Shown here: one piece after another, positions 7,557 through 14,226 of the stretch | How positions within the stretch are numbered: position 1 is the stretch's first letter | How the letters are laid out: each line of letters begins with the position of its first letter | Virus record (IMG/VR): IMGVR_UViG_3300004770_000042 | Location: 1 to 41,457 of that record | DNA from: a virus | Strand: one strand, 5' to 3' | Length of the DNA: 41,457 bases | The notes under the pieces: generated by a model | Databases searched by the model: none | What the model was told of the DNA's origin: nothing | Seen by the model: only the letters and a program-made list of their open reading frames with translations | Program-made: the position numbers and the translations under genes

Positions 7557-8040
7557 TTCTATCTCCTTTATAAGTAAGCGAACGTTCCCACTTAGTGCCA
7601 TCGCCACGGTCTTTCCATGACAACTCCATAATCTCAGGGAAGTCTAGCAGACTCTCTATCTTTTGCTTAATAGCCGTCACGCTCGCTTCATCTTCTAGTC
7701 TTACCTTTAAATACACACAGTTTTGCCACTTAGGATCTTTGCGTTTAGGTCTCTCTCTCCTTATCTCTATTTCAGGTGGCTTGACTTGACCAGTTTCTTC
7801 ATAGTACCTAAGCATCTCTATTCCAAGCTTGAGCATCTTTTTAGTACGCTCCGCGCTTATGCCGTGCACCTTTTGTATTTCTTGAATACTTTTAGGCATC
7901 CCATCTCTAAGCCCATAGCGCATGGAAATTAAACCTTGAAGTCTCACTCCTAACCCAGCCTTTTCCATAGTTAAGAACGGATCATCTTCATAGTCGAACG
8001 TGTAGCTCCAGTCGCGCAGGTTTGTTTGTGTTGAGATCAC
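7549..8040 (-). CDS. orphan sigma-region-4-like DNA-binding protein
   Basis: 163 residues from GTG 8040 (GTGA overlap with the upstream stop). Residues about 34-80 (RLQGLISMRYGLRDGMPKS, then IQEIQKVHGISAERTKKML) match the pattern of sigma-70 region 4: a LxxRYGL helix, an acidic turn, the I-x-E-I-x-x-x-x-G-I-S helix-turn-helix and a recognition helix. No regions 1-3 are present. The C-terminal half is an unknown alpha/beta domain with many charged residues. It could recognise -35 elements or bind RNA polymerase. The HTH is visible; the regulatory role is inference. Confidence 0.55.
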   Translation of the reverse strand: MISTQTNLRDWSYTFDYEDDPFLTMEKAGLGVRLQGLISMRYGLRDGMPKSIQEIQKVHGISAERTKKMLKLGIEMLRYYEETGQVKPPEIEIRRERPKRKDPKWQNCVYLKVRLEDEASVTAIKQKIESLLDFPEIMELSWKDRGDGTKWERSLTYKGDRNG

Positions 8041-8261
8041 GCGCCCTCACCCCACTCCCGGGCTACGTCATAACTAGACTCTAACTTAACTATCTCAGTC
8101 TGATAGGTGGCGGGGATGAGCCCACCCATAGTCCCTACCTTCATAGGGCTATCGATCTCATCTCTTAGCCGTTCTTTCATAAACTCCAGCTCAGCGGTGG
8201 ATAGGACTCTATCGGTTATAAACTCTATGTCTAGCTTGTATTTGCGAGCTTTTACTTTCAT
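8037..8261 (-). CDS. small unknown protein
   Basis: 74 residues, overlapping its neighbours by four bases on each side (ATGA and GTGA junctions). A beta strand with alternating hydrophobic residues (KYKLDIEFITDRV) is followed by an amphipathic helix, suggesting a compact alpha/beta fold. No motif recognised. Confidence 0.6.
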   Translation of the reverse strand: MKVKARKYKLDIEFITDRVLSTAELEFMKERLRDEIDSPMKVGTMGGLIPATYQTEIVKLESSYDVAREWGEGA

Positions 8262-8815
8262 GCTACTGTATCCTTTCCAGCGTTCATCGCTTCCTCTACT
8301 GAGCCATAACCCCAGCAGGAGTCTATGACTTCTTTACTTGTGTGACCACAGCAGTCACACTTTGTATTCTTATAGGCGGTATAGCCATAGAAGTCTCCTT
8401 GCAGATACTTGTCATAAATCTCTACCTCTTTACGGAGGATCTCCTCAGCGGTGGCAATATCGACACCTTCAGCCTTGATAGCTTCTTTAGTGGCATAGAT
8501 ATAACCAACCATTCCGCTATCCCACTCAGCGTGGGGAGCGCGTCCAACGAATGAACCAACACTCATAGATATACCACTATGGTCATAAAGGTATAGTGGC
8601 AGGACTACTAAACTATCCTTCTTAATAGCATCAAACAATTCCTCGGCGGAGTTGTAATCATTCAGCGAGTAACCAGTATTGCTATCACCTAAGTTATAAC
8701 GCTTGTGCCAGCACACCATCTTTCCCAAGTTGTCCCAGTCGCGCGGGTTCATAGGGTCAAGATCAGGCGTAACTTCAATAGTAATGTCGTCAATTTCTAA
8801 AGTATCTAGGCTCAT
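8258..8815 (-). CDS. unknown protein with a CxxC zinc motif
   Basis: 185 residues. I start at ATG 8815, 11 bases after AAGGAG, rather than at GTG 8827, which would touch that site. Features: KMVCWHKRYNLGD (about 32-44), LVVLPLYLYDHSG (about 69-81) with a catalytic-looking D-H, WDSGMVGYIYAT (about 98-109), and a C-terminal CDCCGH cluster. Similar proteins with these blocks are common hypothetical proteins in large phages as far as I recall. Function unknown. Confidence 0.65.
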   Translation of the reverse strand: MSLDTLEIDDITIEVTPDLDPMNPRDWDNLGKMVCWHKRYNLGDSNTGYSLNDYNSAEELFDAIKKDSLVVLPLYLYDHSGISMSVGSFVGRAPHAEWDSGMVGYIYATKEAIKAEGVDIATAEEILRKEVEIYDKYLQGDFYGYTAYKNTKCDCCGHTSKEVIDSCWGYGSVEEAMNAGKDTVA

Positions 8816-8817
8816 TG

Positions 8818-9042
8818 TTAAATCCACTCCTTAATATATTCACGGTAATTTTCATCATTCCACCATAGCCACTCCTCGATAGTAAACTCTGTCTCGCGGA
8901 GTAACCTCTTTGTCCCATAAATAGAGAACGCATCTCTACCTTTGAGCTCAGGAAATACACTCTCTACACCTTCCCAGAACGCGTTGAGTCCAGCTTCGAT
9001 GGCATCATTCACGCGCCGATCGTATTCAGTCATCTCTTTCAT
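8818..9042 (-). CDS. small acidic helical protein
   Basis: 74 residues rich in Glu and Trp, predicted all-helical. The ATG overlaps the upstream stop (ATGA) and AAGGAG lies just upstream. The last residues (WLWWNDENYREYIKEWI) are unusually aromatic. Function unknown. Confidence 0.6.
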   Translation of the reverse strand: MKEMTEYDRRVNDAIEAGLNAFWEGVESVFPELKGRDAFSIYGTKRLLRETEFTIEEWLWWNDENYREYIKEWI

Positions 9043-9176
9043 TCTTTGTTCTCCTTGTTCTCTAGATAGAATAAGTAATCTAGTGCCTTAGCTACTTTAC
9101 CCTGCAATTCAGGCTGGTAGGTAAGATCAACGAATAACTGTGCCAGCGTGTCTTTCAATAGATCTTTATAGTCCAT
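9039..9176 (-). CDS. 45-residue helical peptide
   Basis: ATG 9176 is preceded by AAGGAG at good spacing and the stop overlaps the next ATG (ATGA). One or two amphipathic helices and a Lys/Glu-rich end. It overlaps the upstream gene by 11 bases in another frame. Function unknown. Confidence 0.55.
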   Translation of the reverse strand: MDYKDLLKDTLAQLFVDLTYQPELQGKVAKALDYLFYLENKENKE

Positions 9177-9285
9177 TTATTTCTCCTTCTAGTATTTCGA
9201 CTCCATGCCATATGAAGCCCTCTTGATAACGTGTTACTTGCCCTAATATATCGAACCATTGTTCATCCACCTCAGCGGTGATCAT
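9166..9285 (-). CDS. 39-residue peptide
   Basis: ATG 9285 lies six bases after the upstream stop, with GAGGGTG as Shine-Dalgarno. Acidic, with several aromatic residues. No motif. Supported by the gap it fills in the operon and by its ribosome site. Confidence 0.5.
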   Translation of the reverse strand: MITAEVDEQWFDILGQVTRYQEGFIWHGVEILEGEINGL

Positions 9286-9290
9286 AAACT

Positions 9291-9473
9291 TCACCCTCTA
9301 ATCTCCTCCAACTCTTCTTCATCAAGCGGATAGACTTGATCTCCCATGCCATACCCGATACCAGTCTGAATAACGATCTCACCCTCAGTAACTACCACTA
9401 GGCAATTAGGGAGTATCGACTCGAAGAACGCGCGAAACTCTGTGTAATCCTCTACTTGATTAAACTCTTTCAT
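9291..9473 (-). CDS. small acidic protein
   Basis: 60 residues. The start ATG 9473 forms an ATGA overlap with the upstream zinc peptide; the earlier in-frame ATG at 9491 lies inside that gene. The strand-rich middle (NCLVVVTEGEIVIQTG) and Glu-rich tail suggest a small beta fold. Function unknown. Confidence 0.55.
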   Translation of the reverse strand: MKEFNQVEDYTEFRAFFESILPNCLVVVTEGEIVIQTGIGYGMGDQVYPLDEEELEEIRG

Positions 9474-9574
9474 GCCATTACCTCCACACATTGATTACAG
9501 TACATTTCTACTTCGGTATCCCATTGAATAGGATGGCGGGCATCTCTGCACCCACACTCAGCACACTTAGCCAT
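9470..9574 (-). CDS. 34-residue zinc-ribbon microprotein
   Basis: Contains C-x2-C-x-C (CAECGC) near the N-terminus and C-x2-C (CNQC) near the C-terminus, a minimal zinc ribbon. The ATG lies within the last codons of the upstream gene (8-base overlap) and the stop overlaps the next ATG. Missed by normal length cut-offs but well supported by Cys spacing and packing. Confidence 0.6.
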   Translation of the reverse strand: MAKCAECGCRDARHPIQWDTEVEMYCNQCVEVMA

Positions 9575-9761
9575 TAGTTAACCTCTTATTCAGATCGGCG
9601 CAGAAGTAATCCTCTATATCCTCATACTTAGATAGCCATTCTTGCGCATTCTCATCCCATATATGACCATTGTCATAGTTGATAGATACACCATCCCAGT
9701 CGATACTCCATGAGTTGGTCTCTGTGTCCCATATAACTACATAGTGATACTGCTTACTCAT
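9567..9761 (-). CDS. small Trp-rich acidic protein
   Basis: 64 residues with repeated aromatic turns (IWDTETNSWSIDWDGV, HIWDENAQEW), acidic overall. ATGA overlap with the upstream gene. No known family; probably a small beta-rich binding protein. Confidence 0.6.
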   Translation of the reverse strand: MSKQYHYVVIWDTETNSWSIDWDGVSINYDNGHIWDENAQEWLSKYEDIEDYFCADLNKRLTNG

Positions 9762-9910
9762 GCTTCCACCTTCTCCACAGTATTTTGGATAACGCGGGTA
9801 ATTACCTTGTGATTAGTGTCTAGATTATGAACCATGACCTCGAACCGTGATCGGCTGGTCTTGGTCAGGATGGCATAATCACAGTCTAAGCAGACAACTG
9901 CACTTGTCAT
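9758..9910 (-). CDS. 50-residue unknown protein with a CxxC pair
   Basis: ATGA overlaps at both ends. Begins MTSAVVCLDCDYAI; the single CLDC pair could bind metal with a partner. The remainder is beta-like and polar. Function unknown. Confidence 0.5.
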   Translation of the reverse strand: MTSAVVCLDCDYAILTKTSRSRFEVMVHNLDTNHKVITRVIQNTVEKVEA

Positions 9911-10104
9911 TCTTTGTCACTCCATATCTCAATATGATTAATAGTTGCGCCCCACTCTGTCTCTGTCTTTACATCAATATCTACACCGTCTCTATCCCAC
10001 GGTTCTAACACCTGGAGAGTAATTGAGCTGGCAATAGAGTCGATCTCATCAGCGGTAAGCTTCCTATCAGTCCTAAAGTTCATAACTACTTGATACGCTT
10101 GCAT
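9907..10104 (-). CDS. first gene of the 10104-6794 leftward operon, unknown
   Basis: 65 residues from ATG 10104, with AAGGTG nine bases upstream (GTG 10110 is the alternative but overlaps that site). An alternating beta pattern with an acidic helix (LTADEIDSIASSI) suggests a ferredoxin-like small domain. It is read from the cassette-1 promoters. Confidence 0.6.
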   Translation of the reverse strand: MQAYQVVMNFRTDRKLTADEIDSIASSITLQVLEPWDRDGVDIDVKTETEWGATINHIEIWSDKE

Positions 10105-10190
10105 AATCACCTTCTAGATAATCAATTCGGCGGAGACTGTCTCCACTAAGAGGAACCTATACCCTAGAGAGGAGAAATAGAGGGATTTTT

Positions 10191-10212
10191 GATAACGATT
10201 AGATAACGATTT
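10191..10212. repeat. tandem 11-bp repeat GATAACGATT(A/T)
   Basis: Two copies, GATAACGATTA and GATAACGATTT, head to tail. The same pair, with small changes, occurs near 11939, 13318, 14074, 14715, 15997 and 16694, in the six main cassettes 77-87 bases upstream of the first start codon of the leftward operon. Probable activator or repressor site. Confidence 0.7.
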
Positions 10213-10284
10213 ATACAACCCCTCAATACCCCCATAGAACCCAGTTTTGGCGGGTACTGTCTAATTAGGAATAGATATAAGGAT

Positions 10285-10316
10285 AGATACTCTCTCTCTC
10301 CTCTCTCTCTCTCTCT
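10285..10316. repeat. CT-dinucleotide tract beside parS
   Basis: About 30 bases of almost pure CT dinucleotides end three bases before the parS site; read leftward this is a GA tract. Cassettes 2-6 have a shorter AGAGAG element at a comparable place, so this is an expanded version. Such tracts slip easily and can form unusual structures. Confidence 0.5.
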
Positions 10317-10318
10317 TG

Positions 10319-10334
10319 TGTTTCACGTGAAACA
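10319..10334. promoter_or_regulatory. canonical ParB-binding site (parS)
   Basis: TGTTTCACGTGAAACA is a perfect 16-bp palindrome identical to the chromosomal parS consensus used by ParB/Spo0J-type proteins in most bacteria, including Actinobacteria. ParB nucleates here, loads as a CTP clamp and supports ParA-driven segregation. No parA or parB gene is in this window, so it would be read by a ParB from the host or from elsewhere on the phage. It lies in the largest non-coding gap of the leftward region. Confidence 0.85.
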
Positions 10335-10427
10335 TCTCTCTCAGCTAGCTCACAGATAGCTCTCAGCCTATTATCAGATACCTCCCCAGCCAACTACCCC
10401 CAACTTCTGGTCATACATCCACTTATC

Positions 10428-10443
10428 GATTTGTCGACATTTG
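10428..10443. repeat. 16-bp motif GATTTGTCGACATTTG, copy 1
   Basis: Identical to 32845-32860, just upstream of the terminase gene, and closely similar to 35406-35420, just upstream of the portal gene. The core TGTCGACA is a perfect palindrome. Probably a binding site shared between the leftward control region and the late genes. Confidence 0.6.
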
Positions 10444-10563
10444 ACAGTAGCCGAATTGCCCTAGCAGATCGGTGGCTCCGGTGTCAATAGTCCCAGGCTG
10501 TGATTCCGGTCACATCTCTCTTGCATATATATTCCCTAATGGGGAGGGTGGGTCAACACAAAC

Positions 10564-10612
10564 AAAATGCCCGGTCAATCGCCGCCACTACACGGTGATC
10601 GCCGGGCATTTT
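10564..10612 (-). terminator. intrinsic terminator of the 11863-10633 operon
   Basis: AAAATGCCCGG (10564-10574) pairs with CCGGGCATTTT (10602-10612) with further pairing inside the loop. Read leftward it ends CCGGGCATTTTGTTTGTG, so its U-tail runs straight into the -35 region of cassette 1. Confidence 0.8.
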
Positions 10613-10632
10613 GCCGGGGAAACAGCTGCTAA

Positions 10633-10869
10633 TTACTCTTCGTCCTCCTCATCCGGACCGTAAGTGAGCTTAGCCCAATGAGCTACCACGCTATTGATCA
10701 GCCATAGGCATTGCCCATCTGTGTAATCCTCTCCAGGCATACCCGGGATATCTCCTATGAGATCTACTACCTCTCCATCCATGCCGTTATAGGAGAGCTC
10801 TCTGGCTAGGAACTCCAATATCCGCCCCGTTACTTCTTCGGTGCTCTTCGTACCACCTTCAATAGTCAT
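10633..10869 (-). CDS. small acidic protein, last gene of its operon
   Basis: 78 residues from ATG 10869 (ATGA overlap with the upstream stop; the longer frame is a shadow of that gene). Helical N-terminus (TEEVTGRILEFLARELSY), a Gly-Asp-rich middle and a DEEDEE tail. Function unknown. Confidence 0.6.
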   Translation of the reverse strand: MTIEGGTKSTEEVTGRILEFLARELSYNGMDGEVVDLIGDIPGMPGEDYTDGQCLWLINSVVAHWAKLTYGPDEEDEE

Positions 10870-11048
10870 CGTGCCCACACTCCTTCTAAGGTCATATTGA
10901 CGTCTAATACCTTGAACTCTCCAAGATTTAGCCCGTTTTCCGCCAACCACTGCGTAGCGAGCCGTTCAGCCTGCTCCTCATCATCAGCACTAATCACTGT
11001 CGCTACACTGAAATAGTCCATGATGAAGGTAACTGTGTAGTCGTTCAT
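10866..11048 (-). CDS. small ferredoxin-like-fold candidate
   Basis: 60 residues with strand-helix-strand pattern (YTVTFIMDYFSVATVISAD, then DDEEQAERLATQWLAENG, then FKVLDVNM), as in small phage proteins of split beta-alpha-beta type. Overlaps neighbours by four bases on both sides. Function unknown. Confidence 0.6.
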   Translation of the reverse strand: MNDYTVTFIMDYFSVATVISADDEEQAERLATQWLAENGLNLGEFKVLDVNMTLEGVWAR

Positions 11049-11266
11049 TCCCGATCCTCTCCTTTTAGCACTAATGTGTCATGCTCAGACTCAGCTTTGA
11101 GGGATACGATGATCGTGCCGTCCTCATTCTCCCAGCGGAAGAACTGGTAGTCGCACTCTTCGCACCTCCCGTCCATGTCGTTAATCATCTCTATGGTGTT
11201 GTCGTCTATGCTTTCCCAGCCACAGACGATACAAGTCACCTTGATACAGCCGTGATAAGTAGTCAT
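11045..11266 (-). CDS. 73-residue zinc-ribbon protein
   Basis: C-x2-C at CIVCGWESID and C-x2-C at CEECDYQF form a four-Cys zinc ribbon; an additional Cys lies at residue 7. The beta-rich C-terminus follows. Its ATG overlaps the TAA of the upstream peptide. Possible nucleic-acid or protein-binding module. Confidence 0.6.
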   Translation of the reverse strand: MTTYHGCIKVTCIVCGWESIDDNTIEMINDMDGRCEECDYQFFRWENEDGTIIVSLKAESEHDTLVLKGEDRE

Positions 11267-11412
11267 TACAGCCTCCCAAACTTCGCCAAGATGTGTTGTA
11301 GGGCTTCGGTGGCACCTTCACCCCATAGGTGGTCAGCAGTATCCGCGGACTCCTCCACGAATTGCTTAATCTCCTCTAGGTGACTCTCTATGTAATCGAG
11401 TACCTCATTCAT
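11266..11412 (-). CDS. 48-residue helical peptide
   Basis: ATG 11412 forms an ATGA overlap with the upstream stop, and its TAA shares a base with the next ATG. One long acidic amphipathic helix (VLDYIESHLEEIKQFVEE) and a second at the end. It fills an otherwise unexplained gap exactly. Confidence 0.6.
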   Translation of the reverse strand: MNEVLDYIESHLEEIKQFVEESADTADHLWGEGATEALQHILAKFGRL

Positions 11413-11645
11413 GGCATTATCCCTCCGAATAGGAACCCTCCGCCATTGCCTTCCTCATCGCGGGAGACTTCTATCTCTCCGATGTGACCATCAGCAAAAC
11501 GGATAGTGAAGGATGGGAAAGGGTCATTACCCCATTCAGGGTCGTCCTCTTTCATCCCATTGAACTTCAAGATGGTGGCACCCACTAGCGAGCCGTAGTA
11601 CTTCTCGTAGAAGGCTTTTCTCTTTTCTAGGTAGTTAGTAGTCAT
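11409..11645 (-). CDS. small unknown protein
   Basis: 78 residues, coupled to the upstream gene by TAATG. Basic N-terminal helix (LEKRKAFYEKYYGSLVG) then a beta domain (PSFTIRFADGHIGEIEVSRD) and a Gly-rich end. Looks like a small SH3-type barrel, but no family is recognised. Confidence 0.6.
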   Translation of the reverse strand: MTTNYLEKRKAFYEKYYGSLVGATILKFNGMKEDDPEWGNDPFPSFTIRFADGHIGEIEVSRDEEGNGGGFLFGGIMP

Positions 11646-11863
11646 TATTCCTCACACTCACAGTCGGATAAATAGTTATTGCAGTCATTACACTCAGTTG
11701 TTGCTAGGAAGTCAGAGAACCCAACGCGGTAGGCGATAGGGTCTAACTCATAAAGGGCGCGGGATGTGTCATACTCATACCCAGCGACCATGACGGTGCC
11801 CCATGCTTCATCGAGACTCTCTTTGTAAAACTCCTCTAATTCGTATTCCTCATATTTAGCCAT
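11645..11863 (-). CDS. first gene of the 11863-10633 operon; acidic Cys-tail protein
   Basis: 72 residues. ATG 11863 is seven bases after GATAGGA, the Shine-Dalgarno of every cassette; ATG 11869 is possible but too close. Strongly acidic, with C-x2-C and C-x-C near the end (CNDCNNYLSDCECEE). Similar tails occur in other small phage proteins; function unknown. Confidence 0.6.
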   Translation of the reverse strand: MAKYEEYELEEFYKESLDEAWGTVMVAGYEYDTSRALYELDPIAYRVGFSDFLATTECNDCNNYLSDCECEE

Positions 11864-12068
11864 GTTCATTCCTATCAGTAGTAGTGGACTTGCAAGACAA
11901 AATCTACCCCATCGAACCCCTAAAACCCTCTCTTTTTTCATAACGATTTGATAACGATCCAGCTCCCAGGAAACTCCCGGCCGGTCCTCAGCTCATTCCC
12001 GGCTAACTCTCTCTTACTTACTCCCTTAGATAGTTAGAGACTAGGGAGGGTGGGTCTCAACACAAACA
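11864..12068 (-). promoter_or_regulatory. regulatory cassette 2
   Basis: Leftward order: TGTTTGTGTTGAGA with -35 TTGAGA (12055-12060), spacer CCCACCCTCCC, -10 TAACTA (12031-12036, 18-base spacer); AGAGAG; CCGGGA-type repeats; tandem CATAACGATTTGATAACGAT (11939-11958); -10 TAGATT (11901-11906) 32 bases further; Shine-Dalgarno GATAGGA. Drives the 11863-10633 operon. Same architecture as cassettes 3-6. Confidence 0.65.
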
Positions 12069-12076
12069 TTCGGGCA

Positions 12077-12155
12077 CAACAAAGGCCGGCAACCCCCTGG
12101 CTGCCAGCCTTGTTGTATAGAACCCCCGCGAGCCTGACTCATTCAGGGGTTCTAT
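12077..12155 (-). terminator. two consecutive hairpins ending the 13238-12179 operon
   Basis: Leftward, a perfect 10-bp stem ATAGAACCCC/GGGGTTCTAT (12117-12126 with 12146-12155) is followed by a longer imperfect stem CAACAAGGCTGGCAG/GCCGGCCTTTGTTG. Together they probably stop leftward transcription before cassette 2. Confidence 0.7.
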
Positions 12156-12178
12156 GTTTTACCTGATAGGAGGTAAAT

Positions 12179-12286
12179 CTAGCTCTCGCAATCGTGACCG
12201 GTGTACCACTCTTCAGCTTGAACCTCATCTAGAAGGTTGAACACACGATCGCACTCAATACAGCGAGCTACAGTTGATAGTTTCAT
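12179..12286 (-). CDS. 35-residue Cys-containing microprotein
   Basis: ATG 12286 overlaps the upstream stop (ATGA) with GAGGTG as Shine-Dalgarno. Contains CIEC near the start and HDC near the end, a possible minimal zinc knuckle (C-x2-C...H-x-C). Last gene before the terminator pair. Confidence 0.55.
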   Translation of the reverse strand: MKLSTVARCIECDRVFNLLDEVQAEEWYTGHDCES

Positions 12287-12822
12287 GCACTCACCTCCTC
12301 TTTAGGGCAATCGTCAAAGCGGTACTCTTCATCCTCACAGCCATAACAGTAATCGAGGTACTTCATGCTATCAGCGTGAGTTTCGGGGATGTCCCACGCC
12401 TCCTCCTCAATGACCTCTCCATTCTTGTAGGTGACCACGCCTCCCCAGCCTTGTTCCTCTAGGTACTCATGGACAATGCCAGCGGATGGATAGAGTTCAG
12501 CGAGCGCGGAAATCACAGTAGGTGGAGACCATGGCGTATTGAAGGTATAGAGAACATCTTCATCTGAGGAAGACTCTACATTCAGGTCACTAGCGTCCCA
12601 CTTACAACCCCAATGGTTGAGGTTCCAGCCATACCAGCCAGATGGGTCATTCATGGTTTTACCATTAGTACCCACGACATCGTTATACGCCTCTAAATCG
12701 GTAGGCGCGATAATCTGCCAGAAAAAGCCTTGTTCTAAGTCTTTCTCTAAGCGAGCGCGAATCTCTTTAATGACCTCTGACTTAGCGGTAATCGTCACGC
12801 TATTGCTAACCCAATTTGGCAT
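12283..12822 (-). CDS. DUF1281/Api92-like protein with ferredoxin-like domain
   Basis: 179 residues. Begins MPNWVSNSVTIT and has WNLNHWGCKWDASD followed by TPWSPP, the hallmark of the DUF1281 (YubB/Api92-like) family of plasmids and phages. The C-terminus carries extra Cys residues (CYGCEDEE, DDCPKEE) that are not typical and could bind zinc. The role of the family is not known. Coupled to the upstream gene by TAATG. Confidence 0.75.
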   Translation of the reverse strand: MPNWVSNSVTITAKSEVIKEIRARLEKDLEQGFFWQIIAPTDLEAYNDVVGTNGKTMNDPSGWYGWNLNHWGCKWDASDLNVESSSDEDVLYTFNTPWSPPTVISALAELYPSAGIVHEYLEEQGWGGVVTYKNGEVIEEEAWDIPETHADSMKYLDYCYGCEDEEYRFDDCPKEEVSA

Positions 12823-13238
12823 TAGAGAATCACCTCCTCTCTCACAATAGGGGTTTCGGCAACCTCACCGAATGTGCGCTCATAGAGGTCACGCCCAGCC
12901 TGCCACTCTGACCAATAGCCATCTGAACCGACACTCAATGCCTCACCAAAATAGTACTTAGCGCGGATAAGGACGGCGGTAACTACCTCATCATAAGGCT
13001 TGAAAGCAGTCTTACAGAAATTCATGTCCTGCTTATTGCTGAGGTGAAAAGTTTCATGGCTTCTCTCTCCTACGCCGTTAAAACGAATGCGCTCACCCAA
13101 TTCAGGTAAGCCAGTACCATCCCAGCCAGCGATACCAGCCTCTGAGTTCTCAATAATTGCGGTAACATCTCCTACTAAGGCATTCCAATTCTCTTCATGA
13201 ATAGCCTCCTTTACAGTAAAGTAATGTGTATAGCCCAT
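12822..13238 (-). CDS. conserved phage protein of the MGYTHYF type
   Basis: 138 residues. The N-terminus MGYTHYF is a recurrent signature of small hypothetical proteins in many phages as I recall. Later blocks: IAGWDGTGLPELGERIRFNG and ETFHLSNKQDMNFCKTAFKP. GATAGGAG precedes the ATG. First gene of its operon under cassette 3. Function unknown. Confidence 0.7.
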   Translation of the reverse strand: MGYTHYFTVKEAIHEENWNALVGDVTAIIENSEAGIAGWDGTGLPELGERIRFNGVGERSHETFHLSNKQDMNFCKTAFKPYDEVVTAVLIRAKYYFGEALSVGSDGYWSEWQAGRDLYERTFGEVAETPIVREEVIL

Positions 13239-13441
13239 TTCAGTCTCCTATCAAAGAACTAGCGATTTGCTAGTGACTAAAACCTATCACCTAATCCCCC
13301 AAAATCCCCCAAAATTAGATAACGATTTAATAACGCTTGCCTGAGAATTAGCCTGGAATTAGCCGGGGACCGGCAGCTCTCTCTCAACAACTCCCTTACG
13401 TAGTAAGTACAGAACAGGGAGGGTGGGTTCCAACACAAACA
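13239..13441 (-). promoter_or_regulatory. regulatory cassette 3
   Basis: TGTTTGTGTTGGAA with -35 TTGGAA (13428-13433), C-rich spacer, -10 TACTTA (13404-13409, 18-base spacer) overlapping a small hairpin; AGAGAG; CCGGGA-type repeats; tandem GATAACGATTTAATAACG (13318-13335); -10 TAGGTT (13281-13286) after 31 bases; 5' hairpin ACTAGC/GCTAGT; Shine-Dalgarno GATAGGAG before ATG 13238. Confidence 0.65.
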
Positions 13442-13502
13442 ATCTGAGCTACAAAATGCCGAAAGGGGCAGGGGATTTCTCCCCCACCCCCTGAAGCTTG
13501 AC
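13442..13502 (-). terminator. terminator region of the 13993-13505 unit
   Basis: Leftward, a G-rich imperfect hairpin (GGGGG...CCCC) is followed by TGCC-CCTTTC-GGCA and then TTTTG. It sits right after the stop of the DUF4192-like gene and ends where cassette 3 begins. Stem strength is moderate. Confidence 0.5.
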
Positions 13503-13504
13503 TC

Positions 13505-13993
13505 TTAGGCGTTCACCGTCCCAAAGATCTCCTCGCACACCTTCGGATGTAATGAGGTACGCATCTCTGTGAAGGCGGAAGGCTTCCAACCAGCAAGATA
13601 GACACGAGTGAGCAACTTACCTAGCGGATACTTCTCACTTGCCACTCCGAGTCGGATAAGTGCCAACTTGGTATCTCCTGACTCAAAGGCAATCAAAGAC
13701 TGGAAGCAAGCAGGAGCATAGATACCAGCAGGTACCACACTCACTAAACGGTTAATCTGCTCAACATGGGTTTTATTATCTTTATCCATGATACCGAGTA
13801 CATAATCGCGGATAGAGAGTTTATCGAAAGAAGCAACCAACTTAGGGAGATCCACATCATTATTGGTATCAGCCAGCCAATTATCAACCGCGCGGGCACT
13901 TTCAACCATCCACTCGCTACCAGCGTCCCAATCACTATCTACGCGGACGGCGCGGTTTGCCATAACTTGCGCCTTAAATTGTGTCTTGTTCAT
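13505..13993 (-). CDS. DUF4192-like protein
   Basis: 162 residues from ATG 13993, seven bases after GATAGGAG. The C-terminal half follows the DUF4192 pattern: a Pro-Ala-Gly helix (VVPAGIYAPACFQSLIAF), short acidic Gly turn (ESGDTKLALIRLGVASEK), YPLGKLL, then a final helix ending GWKPS. DUF4192 proteins are small actinobacterial proteins of unknown function, also seen in actinophages. About half the usual family length, so the N-terminal part is reduced or divergent. Confidence 0.55.
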   Translation of the reverse strand: MNKTQFKAQVMANRAVRVDSDWDAGSEWMVESARAVDNWLADTNNDVDLPKLVASFDKLSIRDYVLGIMDKDNKTHVEQINRLVSVVPAGIYAPACFQSLIAFESGDTKLALIRLGVASEKYPLGKLLTRVYLAGWKPSAFTEMRTSLHPKVCEEIFGTVNA

Positions 13994-14204
13994 CTTTACT
14001 CCTATCAGTACATCCACCGACTTGGTGAATAGTTGAACCCTACCCCATGCCCCACGATTTGCCCCTAATTTTTAATAACGATTTGATAACAATTAATTCC
14101 CAGCCGGTCCCCAGCTAACTCCCGGCTAGCTCACAACTCTCTCTTTAATAATCCCTATTACGAAGTAATAGTTGGATCAGGGTGGGTGGGAGCCAACACA
14201 AACA
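13994..14204 (-). promoter_or_regulatory. regulatory cassette 4
   Basis: TGTTTGTGTTGGCT with -35 TTGGCT (14191-14196), C-rich spacer of 17, -10 AACTAT (14168-14173) in the hairpin CTATTACTTCGTAATAG; AGAGAG; CCGGG-type repeats; tandem AATAACGATTTGATAACAATT (14074-14094, listed in halves under 20 bases elsewhere); -10 TAGGGT (14037-14042) after 31 bases; hairpin CACC/GGTG; GATAGGAG; ATG 13993. Confidence 0.65.
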
Positions 14205-14226
14205 AACCCCGCGCTTGGCGGGGTTC
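14205..14226 (-). terminator. intrinsic terminator of the 14635-14232 unit
   Basis: AACCCCGC and GCGGGGTT flank a five-base loop. Read leftward the stem is followed by TGTTTGTG, which is both the U-tail and the first part of cassette 4. A compact fusion of terminator and promoter. Confidence 0.8.

Larger units (their letters stand above)
10105..10563 (-). promoter_or_regulatory. regulatory cassette 1 (largest copy; also contains parS)
   Basis: No gene is visible in this 459-base gap. Leftward, it holds TGTTTGTGTTGACC (-35 TTGACC, 10551-10556) then the C-rich spacer and TATATA; a CT/GA tract; a parS site; GATTTGTCGACATTTG (10428-10443); tandem GATAACGATT repeats (10191-10212); -10 TAGGTT (10154-10159) 31 bases beyond them; a GGAGAC/GTCTCC hairpin; and the operon start at 10104. 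It drives the 10104-6794 operon. The insert between the two promoters is longer than in cassettes 2-6. Confidence 0.65.
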
